DNA of 64,000 bases, from positions 496,001 through 560,000 of the forward strand of contig CAVSKL010000004.1 in assembly GCA_963728475.1 (NCBI GenBank). The letters are read 5' to 3'. The stretch is from CAVSKL01 sp963728475 [NCBI: Candidatus Eiseniibacteriota bacterium]. Lineage in GTDB: Bacteria > Eisenbacteria > RBG-16-71-46 > JABDJR01. The position numbers were made by a program, and so were the translations under genes. Shown here piece by piece: positions 53,681 to 62,230 of the stretch (the first letter of the stretch is position 1; every line of letters begins with the position of its first letter). The notes beneath the pieces are model-generated. The model was not told the origin of the DNA. It was given only the letters and a program-made list of their open reading frames with translations, and ran no database searches.

Positions 53681-55850
53681 GAGGGACCACCTCCACCGCG
53701 GCCTCGCGGTAGGCGGGAATGCCGCACACGGGGTCGGTGACCCCGCGCGGAACCAGGGTGTTGGCTTCCGGCCAGTGGAGGAGGGCGGTTCCGGGATGGA
53801 GCGGGCCGGGCCCTACCCGGAGGTCGAGGCTCCCGGTGGGGGAGCGGACGGTGACCGGGTCGCCCTCGGCCAGGCCCAGCCGGGCCATGTCCTCCGGAGC
53901 GAGGAGCACCTGGTCGCGGCCGATCCCGGCGAGCATGTCGCCCCCGTCGAAGACCATGCTGTTGAACTGCTTTCCCCGGCGGGTGAGGAGTCGGAAGTGT
54001 CCGGGCGGGGTCTCGCGCCGCGGCGGCTCGAGCGGGGTGAACCGCGCGCGGCCGTCGGGGAAGCCGAAGCGCCCATCGGCGCAGAGGCGCTCGCCGCCCC
54101 ACTGGAACTGGTCCCCCTTGGCGCGCAGGTGCTGGATGCCGTCGTAGAGCGGGACCACCCGGGCGATCTCCTCGCGGATGGCCGCGGTCGAGTCGAAGCG
54201 GATGCGTCCGGCCTCGCCGGGTTTGACCCGCTCGGCCAGCTCGACCAGGACCCGCCACTCGTCCCTCGCCCCGGCCACCCGGGGTCCGGGGATCTCGGGG
54301 TTGTAGATGATGCGCCGCTCGGTGGAGGTTTCGGTGTTGCCGCCGGCCATCTCGTAGCGGGTGGTGGCGGGAAGCACCAGCACGGTGTCGGCGGGATCCA
54401 CCATCATCTGCGGGTTGAGGACGATGTCGTGGTGAACGCGGAGGGGGATCCGCTCCAGGGCCTCCCGCACGTAGGCGGGGTCGGGGAGGACCCCGAAGAG
54501 GTTGCTCCCCACGCACCAGAGCGCGTCCACCTCGCCCCGCCAGGCGGCGTCCACCGTCTCCGCCGCGAAGTGTCCCTTCCAGTCCGGCACCGGGAAGCCC
54601 CACTTCGCGGCCAGCGCGGCCGCGCCCCCGGGCCCGGCGGGGGCGCCGCCGGGGAAGGTGTCGGGGACGCAGCCCATCTCCGCGCCCCCCTGGACCCCGG
54701 AGTGGCCGCGGATGGGCATGAGGCCCGACCCCGGCTTTCCCACCAGGCCCCGGGCGAGCGCGAGGTTCGCGATCGCCTTCACGTTCCGGACTCCGTGGGT
54801 GTGCATGGTGATCCCCATGGACCAGACGAAGACCGCGCTCCGGGCGGCGCCGACCATTCGCGCGAACTCGAGCATACTCTCCCGGCTCGCTCCGGAGGCG
54901 CGCTCCAGCTCCTCGAAGCTCTGCCCGGCCAGCGCCCGCTCCAGCTCGTCCCAGCCCGCGGTGTGGGCTTCCACGAACGCGCGGTCCACCCGCCCCTCGG
55001 CGATCAGGTGCTTCAGGGTTCCGTTCAGGAACGCGATGTCGCCGCCCACCCGGAGGGTGAAAAAAGCGTCGGCGATCCGGGTCCCCAGGAGAGCGGAGTC
55101 CACCGAGGAGGGCACCCAGTAGCGTTCCATCCCCGGCTCGCGGAAGGGGTTCACCACCGCCACCTTCGTCCCCGCCTTCTTGGCCAGGTGGAGGTACTTC
55201 ATCACCACCGGCTGGTTGTTGGCGGCGTCGCTTCCCAGGAACACCACCAGGTCGCTCCCGATCAGGTCGCGGTAGCTACAGGTGGTGGCCGCGAAACCCA
55301 CCGACTCCTTGAGGCCGGTGGTGGAGGGGGAGTGGCAGATGCGGGCGGAGTTGTCCACGTGGTTGGTGCCGAGATACCGCGCCACCTTCTGAGCCGCGTA
55401 GTAGGTCTCGTTGGCGGTCCCGCGCGAGACCAGGTAGAAGGCCAGCCGCCGGGGGTCGATTCCGCGGATGCGGGAAACGGCAAGCTCCATGGCCTCGGGC
55501 CAGGGGAGCGGGCGGAACCCGGAATCGCCGCGCCGGCGAACGAGCGGAACCGGGATGCGGCCGAGCTTGCGCAGCTCCCGCTCGCTCATCGCGGCCAACG
55601 CCGAGGCGTCCGCGGCCACCGCCGGATCCAGGGCGGGCATGGTGTTCAGCCGGAGGAGGTTCAGGCGCACCCAGCAGAGGTGGACCTCGGGCATGGTCCA
55701 GTCGCGCATGCCGCTGGTGCCCAGCGCGCAACCGTCGCAGACCCCGTCCCGGAGGATGCGCCAGGCGTAGCCGGGCCGGTCCCGGTTGGCCCACAGGGCT
55801 CGGGCGATTTCGCGGTAGGGGCCGGTCCGGCGGGCCAGCGTCCGCTTCAC
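53673..55850 (-). CDS. FdhF/YdeP-family molybdopterin oxidoreductase
   Basis: A 725-residue molybdopterin enzyme of the FdhF/YdeP branch (formate dehydrogenase-like). An N-terminal CDGCALG pair replaces the full 4Fe-4S motif of classical FdhF, as in YdeP relatives. The active-site region reads NSARICHSPSTTGLKESVG, with Cys where E. coli FdhF has selenocysteine. VVFLGSDAANNQP, GHSGVQGGAEMG and GGDMLAGIGRDQV are cofactor-binding segments; the molybdopterin-binding C-terminal beta domain is present. No Tat signal is seen, so it is cytoplasmic. The start is GTG 55850, overlapping the upstream stop (GTGA). With fdhD next to it, formate or an acid-stress substrate is likely. Confidence 0.88.
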   Translation of the reverse strand: MKRTLARRTGPYREIARALWANRDRPGYAWRILRDGVCDGCALGTSGMRDWTMPEVHLCWVRLNLLRLNTMPALDPAVAADASALAAMSERELRKLGRIPVPLVRRRGDSGFRPLPWPEAMELAVSRIRGIDPRRLAFYLVSRGTANETYYAAQKVARYLGTNHVDNSARICHSPSTTGLKESVGFAATTCSYRDLIGSDLVVFLGSDAANNQPVVMKYLHLAKKAGTKVAVVNPFREPGMERYWVPSSVDSALLGTRIADAFFTLRVGGDIAFLNGTLKHLIAEGRVDRAFVEAHTAGWDELERALAGQSFEELERASGASRESMLEFARMVGAARSAVFVWSMGITMHTHGVRNVKAIANLALARGLVGKPGSGLMPIRGHSGVQGGAEMGCVPDTFPGGAPAGPGGAAALAAKWGFPVPDWKGHFAAETVDAAWRGEVDALWCVGSNLFGVLPDPAYVREALERIPLRVHHDIVLNPQMMVDPADTVLVLPATTRYEMAGGNTETSTERRIIYNPEIPGPRVAGARDEWRVLVELAERVKPGEAGRIRFDSTAAIREEIARVVPLYDGIQHLRAKGDQFQWGGERLCADGRFGFPDGRARFTPLEPPRRETPPGHFRLLTRRGKQFNSMVFDGGDMLAGIGRDQVLLAPEDMARLGLAEGDPVTVRSPTGSLDLRVGPGPLHPGTALLHWPEANTLVPRGVTDPVCGIPAYREAAVEVVPRG

Positions 55851-56914
55851 TCGAAGCGGGTGAAGGTCACGTCCAGGTAGCGGCTCTGCTCGAGCGCCTT
55901 CTTCCACTGGACGAGAATGGGGCTCTGGTAGATCCCTTCCACCACGCATCCCCGCCCGGGCTGGAACTGGTCGCTCACCAGCAGGCTCACCTGGCGCTTC
56001 ATGCGCATGAGCCGGGCGGCGGGGAGCGCGAGGAACTTGTCCACCGCCCGCTCCAGGGCGGAGTCGGTCACCCCCAACGCGTCCATGATCGCGTTCAGGA
56101 CCTGGACGAAGTCGTACTTGGCGTAGTTGAGGGTCTTGACCGGAACCGTCCTCGGATCGAGAAGCATGTTCCGCCCCCGCTCGGCCACGAACCGGAACGG
56201 GTTGCGCAGCACCTCGGCCAGATCGTGCCGCATGAGGAGCGTCTCGTACTCGTTGACGGTGAGCGCGGCGTGGCGCTCGTTGGGGGCCAGCGAGATGTCG
56301 ACCCGCCCCTTGGTGATGTCCAGGGTTTCGATGAGATGGCAGATCTGGGCGTAGAGCCCGAACCGCGGATCCTTGAGGTTGACCGAGTCGATCGGGTGGA
56401 GCGAGGTCGGCACCTCGATCCGGACCCGGTCCACCACCTCTTCGCGGTCGTATCCGATCACGGTGGTGCGGCGGGTGCGCTGGGTGTGCTCGTGGACCCC
56501 GTCGAGGTCGATGAAGTAGACCGGCGAGCTGGGGCGGTTGACGTAGGTCACGCAGCTCCGGAGGCCGGAGCCGATGAAGGTGAGGTGGCTGTCGCCGTTC
56601 CGGGGCTCGATCAGGCGCTGGGCGTCGGTGAGCTCGCTCCGAAGGTGGAGCTGGTCGTGCCGGTAGTCGGCGTCCGGAGGAAAGATCCGCTGGAACCCGC
56701 CTACGAAGTTCTGGACGGTGTCGCGATCGTTGTTGAGGCGCGCGCAGAAGCTCTGCTCCAGGTACCCCGCGGTGGTGTGGTGGGAGCAGTAGACCGATTT
56801 GCGATAGCGGTTGAAGAAGTCCTCGACCTCGCCGGCCACGCGGCGGCCGACGTCGATGACGTCCAAGCGCGACCGCGGCCGAAGCTCGAGGGTAATCTCA
56901 GCAGGTGGCGACAT
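55847..56914 (-). CDS. UPF0047 (YjbQ)-like protein with a large unknown C-terminal domain
   Basis: A 355-residue protein. The first half (about 1-155) follows the YjbQ/UPF0047 pattern: YCSHHTTAGYLEQ, then DYRHDQLH, RNGDSHLTFIGSG and a VYFIDLDGVHEHTQR end. UPF0047 proteins are normally about 135 residues and can show thiamine-phosphate-synthase-like activity. The second half (about 160-355; DREEVVDRVRIEVPTSLHPIDSVNLKD onward) has no family that I recognise. It is coupled to the molybdopterin enzyme gene by a GTGA overlap, so a shared role is possible. ATG 56914 starts it. Confidence 0.7.
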   Translation of the reverse strand: MSPPAEITLELRPRSRLDVIDVGRRVAGEVEDFFNRYRKSVYCSHHTTAGYLEQSFCARLNNDRDTVQNFVGGFQRIFPPDADYRHDQLHLRSELTDAQRLIEPRNGDSHLTFIGSGLRSCVTYVNRPSSPVYFIDLDGVHEHTQRTRRTTVIGYDREEVVDRVRIEVPTSLHPIDSVNLKDPRFGLYAQICHLIETLDITKGRVDISLAPNERHAALTVNEYETLLMRHDLAEVLRNPFRFVAERGRNMLLDPRTVPVKTLNYAKYDFVQVLNAIMDALGVTDSALERAVDKFLALPAARLMRMKRQVSLLVSDQFQPGRGCVVEGIYQSPILVQWKKALEQSRYLDVTFTRFE

Positions 56915-57115
56915 GGGATATGGGGTCTCCGGGTAGAGAATTCTACCGGGATCGGCCCCCGCAGTCAACGTACGGGTAGGTAGCCGGTTACCGGAGGGCT
57001 TCCGGCGCCCGGCCGCCGGCGGGCCGGTGGAGAACCGGGCGAAGCTCTGGCACAATGGCCCCGCCCCCGGCGGTTCCGCCGGGGGGCGCCGGACGACCCG
57101 AGCCCGGGAGGACCC

Positions 57116-58147
57116 ATGCGAGCGGTGGTGATCGAGGCCCATGGCGGGCTGGAGGCGTTGACGATCCGGGAGCGGCCGGATCCGGTCCCGGGACCGGGCG
57201 AGGTCCGGGTGCGGGTGCGCGCGGCCGCGCTCAATCATCTGGATCTCTGGGTCCGCCGCGGGGTGCCCGGCGTCCGCTACCCGCTCCCGATCGTCCCCGG
57301 TTGCGACGGGGCCGGGGTGGTGGATGCGCTGGGTCCCGGGGTGACCGGGATCGAGCCCGGTTCCGCCTGCGTGGTGGCGCCCGGGGTCTCGTGCGGACGC
57401 TGCGAGCCCTGCTCGCGCGGCGAGGATCAGCTCTGCCGCGACTACGGCATTCTGGGCGAGCACCGGGACGGAACCTGCGCCGACTTCGTGGTCGTGCCGG
57501 CCCGGAACGTCCTCCCCAAACCGGAGAACCTCTCGTTCGAGGAGGCGGCGGCGATGCCGCTGGTGTTCCTCACCGCCTGGCACATGCTCACGGCCCGGGC
57601 CGGGCTCCGGCCGGGGGAGACCGTGCTCATCCACGCCGCCGGGAGCGGGGTCTCCACCGCCGGCATCCAGATCGCCGATCTCCTCGGCGCGCGCATCCTG
57701 GTCACCGCCGGGAGCGACGAAAAGCTCCGCCGGGCCCGGGAGATGGGAGCCGAGGCCGGCATCAACTACCGCACCGCCGATTTCGTGGACGAGGTGCGAA
57801 CCCTCACCGGGAAAAGCGGTTGCGACGTGATCTTCGACCACATTGGCAAGGATACCTGGCAGGGCAACATCAAGAGCTTGGCCAAGGGGGGGCGCCTGGT
57901 GATCTGCGGCAACACCAGCGGCCCGGCCGCCGAGACCCCGCTCCCGTACGTGTTCTTCAAGGGGCTCTCCCTTCTCGGCTCCACCATGGGCTCACGGGCG
58001 GAACTTTACGAGGTGCTGCGCCTGGCCGGACGGGGCGACCTCGCCCCGGTGGTGGACCGGACGCTCCCCATGAACGAGGTGGCCGAGGGGCATCGCGCGC
58101 TCGAGGCGCGCGAGGTCTTCGGCAAGATCGTGCTCACCCCCTGGTAG
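57116..58147 (+). CDS. Zinc-containing alcohol dehydrogenase (MDR superfamily)
   Basis: A 343-residue MDR enzyme. GCDGAGVVDALG follows the catalytic-domain pattern; the structural-zinc Cys set is in VSCGRCEPCSRGEDQLC. AGSGVSTAGIQIADLLGARI is the NAD(P)-binding loop. The catalytic-zinc Cys of classic ADH is not obvious (the region after the first glycine motif has NHLDLWVRRG), so this is closer to quinone oxidoreductase-like members with only structural zinc. GGGAGG precedes the ATG. The enoyl-CoA hydratase gene follows 13 nt later. Confidence 0.88.
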   Translation: MRAVVIEAHGGLEALTIRERPDPVPGPGEVRVRVRAAALNHLDLWVRRGVPGVRYPLPIVPGCDGAGVVDALGPGVTGIEPGSACVVAPGVSCGRCEPCSRGEDQLCRDYGILGEHRDGTCADFVVVPARNVLPKPENLSFEEAAAMPLVFLTAWHMLTARAGLRPGETVLIHAAGSGVSTAGIQIADLLGARILVTAGSDEKLRRAREMGAEAGINYRTADFVDEVRTLTGKSGCDVIFDHIGKDTWQGNIKSLAKGGRLVICGNTSGPAAETPLPYVFFKGLSLLGSTMGSRAELYEVLRLAGRGDLAPVVDRTLPMNEVAEGHRALEAREVFGKIVLTPW

Positions 58148-58160
58148 GGAGGGAATCCCC

Positions 58161-58919
58161 ATGAACCCGATCCTCAAGCGTGAGCGGCGGGGCGAGATCG
58201 AGATCCTCACGTTGAACCGGCCGGAGAAGCGGAACGCGCTCAACCTGGAGCTGGTGCGCGCGCTCCACGCCGCGCTGGCCGAGCTAGAGACCGACCGCGA
58301 CTTGCGGGCGGCGGTGCTGACCGGCGAAGGGGACCATTTCGCGGCGGGCGCCGACATCGCCCAGCTCCTCGACCGCCGCGGCCCCGAGGCCCTGGACGCA
58401 ATCAACGGGGCGCTGTTCACCCGCCTGGAGGAGCTTCCGGTCCCGGTGATCGCGGCGGTCCGCGGATATGCCCTGGGGGGCGGCTGCGAGCTGGCGCTGG
58501 CCGCCGACATCCGGGTGGCGGGCGAGAGCGCCCGGCTGGGCCAGCCCGAGGTGGGGCTGGGGATCATCCCCGGCGCCGGCGCGACCTACCGGCTCCCCCG
58601 GCTGGTGGGGATGGGGCGGGCCAAGGAGCTCATCTTCACCGGGCGCCGGGTGGAGGCGGCCGAGGCCCTGGCCATGGGCCTGGTGAACCGGGTGGTTCCC
58701 GACGGCCGGATGCTCGAGGAGGCGTTGGACGTGGCCTCGGAGGTGGCGCGCCAGAGCCCGGAGGCGGTTCGCATCGCCAAGCTCGCCCTCAACGCCCAGC
58801 GCCATGGGCAGCGCGAGGGAGACGCCCTGGAGAGGCTGGCCCAGGCCGTCCTCTACCAGAGCCCCGAGAAGGCGCGACGGATGACCGCATTCCTCTCCTC
58901 CAAGGGCAAGCGTTCGTGA
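58161..58919 (+). CDS. Enoyl-CoA hydratase/isomerase family protein
   Basis: A 252-residue crotonase-fold protein that probably hydrates enoyl-CoA esters. LNRPEKRNALN, FAAGADIAQL (oxyanion hole), GYALGGGCELALAADIRVA and GQPEVGLGIIPGAGATYRLPRLVG are all present, with both catalytic Glu positions (GCELALA and QPEVGLG). It could work with the ETF-QO in fatty acid oxidation. It is in line with the dehydrogenase upstream. Confidence 0.94.
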   Translation: MNPILKRERRGEIEILTLNRPEKRNALNLELVRALHAALAELETDRDLRAAVLTGEGDHFAAGADIAQLLDRRGPEALDAINGALFTRLEELPVPVIAAVRGYALGGGCELALAADIRVAGESARLGQPEVGLGIIPGAGATYRLPRLVGMGRAKELIFTGRRVEAAEALAMGLVNRVVPDGRMLEEALDVASEVARQSPEAVRIAKLALNAQRHGQREGDALERLAQAVLYQSPEKARRMTAFLSSKGKRS

Positions 58920-59083
58920 TGCGGACGGCTTTTGTGGGGATTCGGGCTAAACCCCGGGCCCCGGAGCCCCGATCATTCCGGGGAGAGGTTCGCGGCGGTC
59001 CGGACCGCCTGGGTCTGGAACATCAAGAAACACATTCGGTTCGGGCACGTGCCTCGAGTCGATTGGGAGGAGCCCTCAGGCTC

Positions 59084-59449
59084 ATGACGATTCGCCATCA
59101 CGTGGGCCGGCTCGACGCCCTTCCCGACCGGGAGGGGATCCGGGTCCGGCTCGGCGGCCACACCGTGGCCATCTTCCAGCGCGACGGACGCGTCCACGCG
59201 GTGAGCGATTCCTGTCCCCACATGGGGGCGTCCCTCTCCGAGGGCTACCTCTCGGGGTGCACCGTGGTCTGTCCCTGGCACGGCTGGGCGTTCGACCTCG
59301 ACGACGGCAGCTCGCCCTTCGACCCCGACGTCTCGGTTTCGGTGTATCGTGTGGAGGTAGAGGGGGGCGAGGTCTACGTCGAGATCGAGGAAGCGGCCGA
59401 GGCCCACACCGGAACCTGCGGCGAGGAGGGAGGGCGGGGCGCGGCCTGA
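59084..59449 (+). CDS. Rieske [2Fe-2S] ferredoxin-like protein
   Basis: A 121-residue soluble Rieske protein. The cluster ligands are in CPHMGASLSEG (C-x-H) and CPWHGWAFDLDDG (C-x2-H). It resembles the NirD and dioxygenase ferredoxins. No dioxygenase is nearby, so the partner is unknown. I start it at ATG 59084, which gives the usual short lead to the cluster; a frame running 56 codons further upstream is rejected. GGGAGGAG lies 14 nt or more upstream. Confidence 0.9.
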   Translation: MTIRHHVGRLDALPDREGIRVRLGGHTVAIFQRDGRVHAVSDSCPHMGASLSEGYLSGCTVVCPWHGWAFDLDDGSSPFDPDVSVSVYRVEVEGGEVYVEIEEAAEAHTGTCGEEGGRGAA

Positions 59450-59463
59450 GTCCGGGAGGCGTC

Positions 59464-60129
59464 GTGTCCCAAAGTCCACCTCGGGTTCTTCCCCTCTTTC
59501 CCCTCCCCGACGTCGTCTTCTTCCCCGGCACCAAGCTCCCGCTGCACGTGTTCGAGCCCCGCTACCGGCAGCTGGTGGAGGACGTGATCCGCGAGCGCTG
59601 GTGGATCGCGGTGCCGCTCCTTCGCCCCGGGCACCTGGGCGAGATCGAGGGCGCGCCCCCGTTTCATGACCTGGCCGGCGCCGGGCGCCTCACCCGCTAC
59701 ACCCGGCTCCCCGACGGCCGATTCCAGGTCCTGGTGGAGGGCCGGGCGCGGGTGCGGCTCAGCGAGGTGGCCTCCGAGCGCCTCTACCGGAAGGCGCGGG
59801 CGGTGACGCTGCCCGAGGCGGCCGGGGAACTGGAGGGGAGGACGGTGGAGGGAGCGCTCCGGCAGGGGGTGCGACTGGCCGCGGAACTCGGGCTCCTCGA
59901 AACCACCCAGGCCGGTCTCGGCGTTCCCCGGGACGGGGACGGCCGGCTGGCCCTGGTGAACCGGATCGCCTCGGTGGTGCTGGCCGAGTCCACCGAACGG
60001 CAGGGAATTCTGGAGACCGACGATCCACGGCAGCGGCTGGAGCTGGTGCTGCGGCAGCTCCGGATCTCGGCGCGCCTGCTCGAGGCCCTGGCCCGTTCCC
60101 CGCGCCCCCGCAAGCCGGAGGAGAACTGA
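59464..60129 (+). CDS. Lon N-terminal (substrate-binding) domain protein
   Basis: A 221-residue protein with a LON substrate-binding domain: VLPLFPLPDVVFFPG and PLHVFEPRYRQL at the N-terminus, then the typical beta-barrel and a C-terminal helical region. It has no AAA+ ATPase or protease part. Stand-alone LON-N proteins are common and poorly understood. The start is GTG 59464 with GGGAGG just upstream, 14 nt after the Rieske gene; the two may be co-transcribed. Confidence 0.9.
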   Translation: MSQSPPRVLPLFPLPDVVFFPGTKLPLHVFEPRYRQLVEDVIRERWWIAVPLLRPGHLGEIEGAPPFHDLAGAGRLTRYTRLPDGRFQVLVEGRARVRLSEVASERLYRKARAVTLPEAAGELEGRTVEGALRQGVRLAAELGLLETTQAGLGVPRDGDGRLALVNRIASVVLAESTERQGILETDDPRQRLELVLRQLRISARLLEALARSPRPRKPEEN

Positions 60130-60190
60130 CCCGCCGCCCGGCAGCGGCTGTTCAACCGGCGGCGCGGCCGGGACCGGCACTTCCCACGGT

Positions 60191-61219
60191 CTAGGACACG
60201 AAGCGGAAGTGCACGCCGTCGCGGAGCCCGTGCCGGCCGAGCGCGTCAGCCAGGGTGCGCCGCGAGGGATCGCTGCCGTAGGCCAGGAGCCACCGGAGCC
60301 CGGGCGCGTTCCGGCCGGGAGTGAGCCGGGGGGCGGCCAATTCTCCGGGCCGGGGCGGATCGGGGAGGCCGTCGGCCCCCCGCACCTCCCGGGGACTCAC
60401 CTCCACCGGTTGCACGCGGAAGCCCCGGCTCCGGAGCCCTTCGTCCCAGTCCTCCAGCGAGCGCCCCCAACCCCAGATCAGCACCGGCTCGTTCCGGGGG
60501 AACGATCGCGAGCAGGCTTCCATGGCCACCCGCCGGAAACCGTCGCGGCTCAGCCTGGGGTCGGTCCGGGTCACCCGGTCGGGGCGTTCGCGCCACTGGT
60601 AGAGGACCCGGTTCACCTTCCCGAAACGCCACCCCGCGGCCGCGCCCCGGAGCCAGAGATCCAGGTCCTCGGGCCCGTCCACCTCGCGCCACCCGCCGAT
60701 CCGCTCCAGCGACTCCCGGCGGAAGAGGGCGGTGGCGTGGGTGAGGGGGCTCTCCACCAGGAGGTTCCGCTCCAGCGCGCGGTGGATGAGAAACCGGTTC
60801 TGCCACTTCACGTACTCCCGCATGTTGTCGCTCACCGACTTTTCCGGGAACATGCGGACCCTGGTTCCCACCACGTCCAGGCCCGGGTGGCGCTCCATGT
60901 GGCGGAGCTGGCGGACCAGGCGGTCGCGGGCGCACAGATCGTCGGCGTCCATGCGGGCGATGTAGCGCCCCTCGGCCTTGGCCATGGCGGCGTTGAGGGT
61001 GGCGGCCAGGCCCGAGTAGGGACGGGCGAGGATGCGCACCCGGGGGTCGGCGCCGCCCGCCTCCTGGGCGATCCGCAGGGTATCGTCCTCGGAGCCGTCG
61101 TCGGCCACCAGCACCTCCATGTCGAGGCCGAGGTCGTGCTGTTCCAGGACGCACCCCAGGGCATGGAGCAGGGTGCCGGCGGCGTTGCGGGCGGGAAGGA
61201 GGACGGAGACCTCGAGCAT
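60191..61219 (-). CDS. Glycosyltransferase family 2
   Basis: A 342-residue GT2 enzyme with VSVLLPARNAAGTLLHAL, VADDGSEDDTL and RMDADD (the metal-binding DxD). GGWREVDGPEDLDLWLRG gives the ED motif of the acceptor loop. The C-terminal 110 residues (from VLIWGWGRSLEDWDEGL on) form an extra domain that looks nucleotide-binding-like (GWGRSL) and is not part of GT2; I cannot name it. No membrane helix is seen. ATG 61219 starts it. Confidence 0.88.
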   Translation of the reverse strand: MLEVSVLLPARNAAGTLLHALGCVLEQHDLGLDMEVLVADDGSEDDTLRIAQEAGGADPRVRILARPYSGLAATLNAAMAKAEGRYIARMDADDLCARDRLVRQLRHMERHPGLDVVGTRVRMFPEKSVSDNMREYVKWQNRFLIHRALERNLLVESPLTHATALFRRESLERIGGWREVDGPEDLDLWLRGAAAGWRFGKVNRVLYQWRERPDRVTRTDPRLSRDGFRRVAMEACSRSFPRNEPVLIWGWGRSLEDWDEGLRSRGFRVQPVEVSPREVRGADGLPDPPRPGELAAPRLTPGRNAPGLRWLLAYGSDPSRRTLADALGRHGLRDGVHFRFVS

Positions 61220-61438
61220 GGGGAAGTCCGGGTTTTCCTCTCGGGGCGAGGTTCATTATCCTCGGTGGGTCGCACCCCGACCGGGGAGGGTCACGGGCCG
61301 GGAGGACCGTGGGGGGCGGCACCCCGGTGATCGGGCCGGGCGAGGGGGAGGCGTCCGGGCGCGGGTCCGGCGGCGCCTCGACGCCGCACGGTCGGCTTTA
61401 GTGTTGCAGATCGGCCACCTTCAGTCCAGGAGAACCGC

Positions 61439-62230
61439 GTGAACCACCGTCTCGCCGGCCGCACCGTGCTCGGCGTATTCGCCCACCCCGACGACGAAAC
61501 CTTCGGCCCCGGCGGCACCTTGGCCCGGCTCGCCGCCGAGGGGGCCGACGTCCACCTCCTCACCGCCACCCGCGGGGAGTCGGGCACCATCGGGCCCTCC
61601 GGGGGCCTGGGCCGCCTCCGCCTGGCCGCGATCCGGGAACGGGAGCTGGTGGACGCCTGCGCGGTGCTGGGGATCCGCCCGCCGGTCTTCCTTTACCTCC
61701 CCGACTACGGCCTGGGCCGCCTGGAGGAGGAGACGCTGCTCCGCCCCATCGTCCGGGTGGTGCGCGAGGTCCGTCCCGACACCCTCCTGGTCTTCCATTC
61801 GAACGGCATCAGCGGCCACCTGGACCACCGCACGGTCACCGAACGCACGCTCACCGCCTTCGCGCGCGCCGCCGATCCCGATTTCGCCCCCGAACTCGGC
61901 ACCCCCCACCCGGCGGCCCGGATGTGGGGCTACTGCATTCCCGAATCGCGAACCCGGAAGATCACCTGGCGCCGCGTTCACGGGGTGCCCGACGCGGAGG
62001 TCGACGCGGAGATCGATACCCGGGAGTTCCTGAAGGCGAAGCGCGAGGCGGTCAACGCCCACGCCACCCAGCGCGCGTTCATCGACGACATGGAGGCGCG
62101 GCTGGGGGGGCTCGAAGGGATCTGGTCGAGCGAGGGGTTCGTGCTGATGGCGGCGCGGGCGCCGCTCCCCGCCGGCGCCCCCCACCCGGTGGACGATCTC
62201 TTCCTGGGGATGCCCGGCGGAGCCGGCTAG
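61439..62230 (+). CDS. PIG-L family deacetylase
   Basis: A 263-residue zinc deacetylase. FAHPDDETF (zinc-binding AHPDDE) and HSNGISGHLDHRTV (second zinc site) are clear. Members include LmbE, MshB and BshB, which remove acetyl groups from GlcNAc-containing molecules. The PLP, thiol or sugar context does not decide the substrate; bacillithiol or mycothiol-like synthesis is possible. The start is GTG 61439 with AGGAGAA upstream. Its TAG stop and that of the convergent gene share the sequence CTAG (62227-62230). Confidence 0.9.
   Translation: MNHRLAGRTVLGVFAHPDDETFGPGGTLARLAAEGADVHLLTATRGESGTIGPSGGLGRLRLAAIRERELVDACAVLGIRPPVFLYLPDYGLGRLEEETLLRPIVRVVREVRPDTLLVFHSNGISGHLDHRTVTERTLTAFARAADPDFAPELGTPHPAARMWGYCIPESRTRKITWRRVHGVPDAEVDAEIDTREFLKAKREAVNAHATQRAFIDDMEARLGGLEGIWSSEGFVLMAARAPLPAGAPHPVDDLFLGMPGGAG

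Noticed and set aside
53673-55850. A second TGA-encoded selenocysteine in the molybdopterin enzyme
   Set aside because: The active-site codon encodes Cys and the frame has no internal stop.
58920-59083. N-terminal extension of the Rieske protein
   Set aside because: The upstream frame is open, but its residues do not resemble a Rieske lead sequence and the ATG at 59084 gives the usual short form.
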